DNA of 8,568 nt from CALAED01 sp937891035 (GTDB lineage: Bacteria > Actinomycetota > Actinomycetes > Streptosporangiales > Streptosporangiaceae): positions 1 through 8,568 of the forward strand of contig DASQSZ010000388.1 in NCBI GenBank assembly GCA_035642125.1. Reading direction: 5' to 3'. This document shows, piece after piece, positions 6,137 through 8,568 of this stretch. Numbering within the stretch: the stretch's first letter is position 1; each line of letters starts with the position of its first letter. Under the pieces are notes generated by a model, which searched no databases, had not been told where the DNA came from, and worked only from the letters and a program-made list of their open reading frames with translations. The position numbers were made by a program, and so were the translations under genes.

Positions 6137-8355
6137 CGATGACCGTCCTCGGGTACGAGCAGCGCGACGGGCAGCCGCGCCAATACCTCGCCCGGCCGCA
6201 GCCGGCGGCCGTCGTAGGTGCCGCCGGTGAGTATGTCCCGCCAGCCGCCGCCGTCGTCGTCCGTCCGTACGGTGGTCTCGCCCCACCCGTCGCGGCGCGC
6301 CAGCCCGACGGGACACCGGGTGGCCACGGTGATCGCGTCGCCGCGGCGGAAGGCGACGAGGTGATCGGCGGCCGGCCCGGCGGCGGCGAGCGGCCGGTAC
6401 CCGGCGGCGAACCAGGACGGCCGGTCCCGGCGCAGGCGCAAGGCGCGCGAGGTCACCAGGAGCTTCTCGTCGTCCAGATCGCGCGGCGGCCGGCCGGCGT
6501 CGAGCCGGGCCAGCCGGGAGCGGCGGCGCCCGTAGTCGACAGGGCGGCGGTTGTCGGGGTCGACCAGCGCCAGCCCGACCAGCTCACACCCCTGGTACAC
6601 GTCGGGGACGCCCGGCATGGTCAGCTGCACGAGCTTTTGCCCGAGCGTGTTGACCCGGGCGTGCGGCGCGAGGACCCGCACGAAGTGCGTGACGTCGTCG
6701 ACCAGTTCGGTGTTCGCCAGCACCGCGACTGCGTGGCTTGCCACCGCCTTCTCGTAGCCGGTGTCGGGGCGCTCCCATGACGTGGTGGTCTTGGCCTCGC
6801 GCATGGCCTTGGTGAGGAACTCAACGAGCCGGTCGCGGTCCAGCGGCCAGGCGCCGACCAAGGTCTGCCAGAGCAGGTAGTCCAGGTCGGGTTCGAGCGG
6901 GGACGCCCCGGCCAGCTTGCGCCAGCGCGACACCGCCGCCGCCCACTCGCCGGGCAGTTCGGCGAGCACGGCGAGCCGGGCCCGGACGTCTTCTTGGCGC
7001 TTGGTGTCGTGGGTGGACAACGCGGTGAGGGTGGCCGGCCAGTCGGCCGCCAGCCGGGCGCAGAACGCGTGGAACTCGGTGGGCGAGGACGCGAACCGGC
7101 CGGGCTCGCCGCCGACCTCGTTGTGCGCCACCAGCCGAGACCACCGGTAGAAGGCGGTGTCCTCGACGCCCTTGGCCATCAGCGCCGCCGAGGTCTGCTG
7201 GAACCGGACGGCCGCCTCGGCACCGCCGCGGCCGGAAAGCACCGCGGCGACGGCGTCGAGCACCGGATGCTCGGCGGCCGGGAGCCGCTCCCTTGCCGAC
7301 TCGACGGTCCGCCCGATGATGTGTCTGGCCGCCGCGGAGGGGGGCTCTCCCGGCACCACGTACGTCCGGTAGACCGGCAGCGCGACGAGCAGTTCGGTCA
7401 GCACACGGGCCAGCGCGCCGGGGTCGTGGGCGGGCAGCGCCCGCCGCAGCGACCGGTGCAGCCGGGCGACGTCGGGGCGCAGTCCGTGCTCGGCGGCGTG
7501 CCGCTTGGCCGCCAGCGCCACCGGGCCGAACGACTCCGACCCCCCGGTCAGCGCGGTGTAGGCGCCGGTGAGCGGGGCCTCCCCGGCCGGATCGACGAAC
7601 AGCCCGCCGACCATGGTGAGCGCGTCGTACCCCGTCGTCCCCGCGCAGGGCCAGTCGGCCGGCAGCCGCTCCTCGCCGGTGAGGATCTTCTCCACGACCA
7701 CCCAGGCGCCACCGGTGTGCGCGGCGAGCCGGCGGAGATAGCCGCGCGGGTCGGCCAGGCCGTCAGGATGATCGACGCGCAGGCCGTCGATGAGGCCGTC
7801 GGCGAGCAGCCGGAGCGGCACCTCGTGCGTGGCGGCGAAAACGTCCGGGTCCTCCACCCGCAGCGCGATAAGACCGGAGATGTCGAAGAACCGCCGGTAG
7901 TTGGGTTCGCCCTGACCGGGCAGCACGATCCGTCCATCGCCCGCCGCCCAGTCGACGTCGAACCACCGCGCGTACGGCGACGCGCGCCCGTCGCGCAGCA
8001 CGGCGGCCAGCGGGCGGTTCAGCTCGACCGGGTGCGGCACCGCCATGTGGTTCGGCACGATGTCGACGATGACCTTGAGACCGGCCTCATCGAACGCCGC
8101 GACCATGGCGCGAAAGCCCTGCTCGCCACCCAGCTCGGCGGAGATCATCCGATGGTCGACCACGTCGTACCCGTGCATGGAACCCGGTGCCGCCTGCAGC
8201 ACCGGCGACAGGTAGACATGCGAGACGCCGAGCGCCGCCAGGTAGCCTGCCTGCGCCGCCGCGGCGGCGAACCCGCTCGGCCGCGGCCGTCCCGGCTCGG
8301 GCGGGCGCAGCTGGATCCGATAGGTGCCGGTCGCCGGGATCGCGGGGTCAGGCAC
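6133..8355 (-). CDS. treY: Malto-oligosyltrehalose synthase
   Basis: TreY (740 residues, GH13) rearranges the reducing-end alpha-1,4 bond of maltodextrins to alpha,alpha-1,1, making maltooligosyl-trehalose for TreZ. The N-terminus TYRIQLRP (11-18), LGVSHVYLSPVLQAAPGSMH (42-61) and GYDVVDH (62-68) are diagnostic. The GH13 regions are DIVPNH (98-103), GLRVDHPDGL (191-200) with nucleophile Asp195, VVVEKIL (219-225) with Glu222, and LSTHDTKRQEDVRAR (446-460) with Asp450. MAKGVEDTAFYR (393-404) and MPGVPDVYQGCEL (580-592) are further TreY signatures. The start is GTG at 8355, with only a weak AGG upstream; it overlaps the glgX stop by 8 nt, so it probably initiates by coupling. Residues 145-156 run from VLPGQGEP straight into NYRRFF; in the homologues I recall, several dozen residues lie between these motifs, so this looks like a compact variant. 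Catalytic residues are all present, so it should be active. Confidence 0.97.
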   Translation of the reverse strand: MPDPAIPATGTYRIQLRPPEPGRPRPSGFAAAAAQAGYLAALGVSHVYLSPVLQAAPGSMHGYDVVDHRMISAELGGEQGFRAMVAAFDEAGLKVIVDIVPNHMAVPHPVELNRPLAAVLRDGRASPYARWFDVDWAAGDGRIVLPGQGEPNYRRFFDISGLIALRVEDPDVFAATHEVPLRLLADGLIDGLRVDHPDGLADPRGYLRRLAAHTGGAWVVVEKILTGEERLPADWPCAGTTGYDALTMVGGLFVDPAGEAPLTGAYTALTGGSESFGPVALAAKRHAAEHGLRPDVARLHRSLRRALPAHDPGALARVLTELLVALPVYRTYVVPGEPPSAAARHIIGRTVESARERLPAAEHPVLDAVAAVLSGRGGAEAAVRFQQTSAALMAKGVEDTAFYRWSRLVAHNEVGGEPGRFASSPTEFHAFCARLAADWPATLTALSTHDTKRQEDVRARLAVLAELPGEWAAAVSRWRKLAGASPLEPDLDYLLWQTLVGAWPLDRDRLVEFLTKAMREAKTTTSWERPDTGYEKAVASHAVAVLANTELVDDVTHFVRVLAPHARVNTLGQKLVQLTMPGVPDVYQGCELVGLALVDPDNRRPVDYGRRRSRLARLDAGRPPRDLDDEKLLVTSRALRLRRDRPSWFAAGYRPLAAAGPAADHLVAFRRGDAITVATRCPVGLARRDGWGETTVRTDDDGGGWRDILTGGTYDGRRLRPGEVLARLPVALLVPEDGHR

Positions 8356-8568
8356 GGCGGAGAACCTGGACCGAGCGGGTCGAGACCGAGATCGACTGGT
8401 CCGCCTTCACCCTGTCGGCCGTCTCCTCGTCCAACTCGGGCCGGGCGGTGTCGAGCACCATGGCCCACTGGCCGCCGTAGCGCGCCGGCGGCAGCGTGAA
8501 GGTCAGGTTCTCGTCGTCGGCGTTGAACAGCAGCAGGAACGAGTCGCCGCGGATCGGCTCGCCCCGCC
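8348..8568 (-). CDS. glgX: Glycogen debranching enzyme GlgX/TreX, C-terminal end only
   Basis: The frame enters from the right edge and stops with TGA at 8350-8348, giving 72 residues. It contains GEPIRGDSFLLLFNADDENL near the start, then FTLPPARYG (23-31), WAMVLDTARPE (34-44) and the ending STRSVQVLRRA (62-72). This is the C-terminal beta-sandwich of GH13 isoamylase-type debranching enzymes (GlgX/TreX), where the FLLLFNA strand and the final RSVxVL strand are characteristic. The catalytic barrel lies outside the window and cannot be checked. The enzyme cleaves alpha-1,6 branches of glycogen, supplying linear maltodextrins to TreY. Placement directly before treY and treZ, with an 8-nt overlap into treY, matches the actinobacterial treX-treY-treZ order (for example Rv1564c-Rv1562c of M. 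tuberculosis) and supports the call. Confidence 0.9.
   Translation of the reverse strand, partial: RGEPIRGDSFLLLFNADDENLTFTLPPARYGGQWAMVLDTARPELDEETADRVKADQSISVSTRSVQVLRRA

Noticed and set aside
6137..6316. 60-residue N-terminal extension of TreZ from a start at 6316
   Set aside because: The extension is Arg-rich, lies inside treY coding sequence and has no TreZ homology; the protein family begins at the ATG at 6136, which has GAGGA upstream and the ATGA overlap.
6994..8499. 501-codon open frame on the plus strand
   Set aside because: It is antisense to treY and the glgX end, with shadow-type composition; treY has unmistakable family motifs in the opposite frame.

Overview
This 8.6 kb window looks like chromosomal DNA of a high-GC actinomycete. 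The evidence is strong G/C bias at third codon positions, long antisense shadow ORFs, weak Shine-Dalgarno sites, apparent leaderless starts and the actinobacterial glgX-treY-treZ gene order. The protein style fits the Streptosporangiales or nearby orders, but that placement is only an impression. I see no tRNA, rRNA, CRISPR array, transposase, phage gene or plasmid signature.

Layout, left to right. Positions 1-489 (+) hold the 3' part of a GtrA-family membrane protein gene. It converges on, and overlaps by 17 bp, a sensor histidine kinase gene (473-1750, -). The partner OmpR/PhoB-type response regulator lies upstream of the kinase in transcription order (1891-2562, -), and the 140-bp spacer between them can fold into a long two-tier stem-loop (1785-1850). 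A 175-bp, relatively AT-rich intergenic region (2563-2737) carries the likely regulator promoter. Next is a complete acyl-CoA carboxylase carboxyltransferase (beta) subunit (2738-4339, -). The right half is a trehalose-from-glycogen operon on the minus strand: the 3' end of glgX (8348-8568), treY (6133-8355) and treZ (4364-6136). These three overlap by 8 and 4 nt and are probably translationally coupled.

How the genes work together. GlgX removes alpha-1,6 branches from glycogen. TreY turns the reducing-end maltose unit of the resulting maltodextrin into a trehalosyl end, and TreZ cleaves off free trehalose. The carboxylase gene starts just after treZ and may be read through from it, but it also has a plausible promoter of its own and is metabolically unrelated. 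The two-component pair has no visible target here apart from possible autoregulation.

No wholly new system is evident; most of the window is well-known gene families. The points most worth a second look are the RR-HK intercistronic stem-loop, an apparently compact TreY that seems to lack part of the domain-B region, an 11-bp-period direct repeat over a candidate leaderless promoter at the treZ/carboxylase junction, and three helically phased CCGGTYR elements at the carboxylase 3' end.
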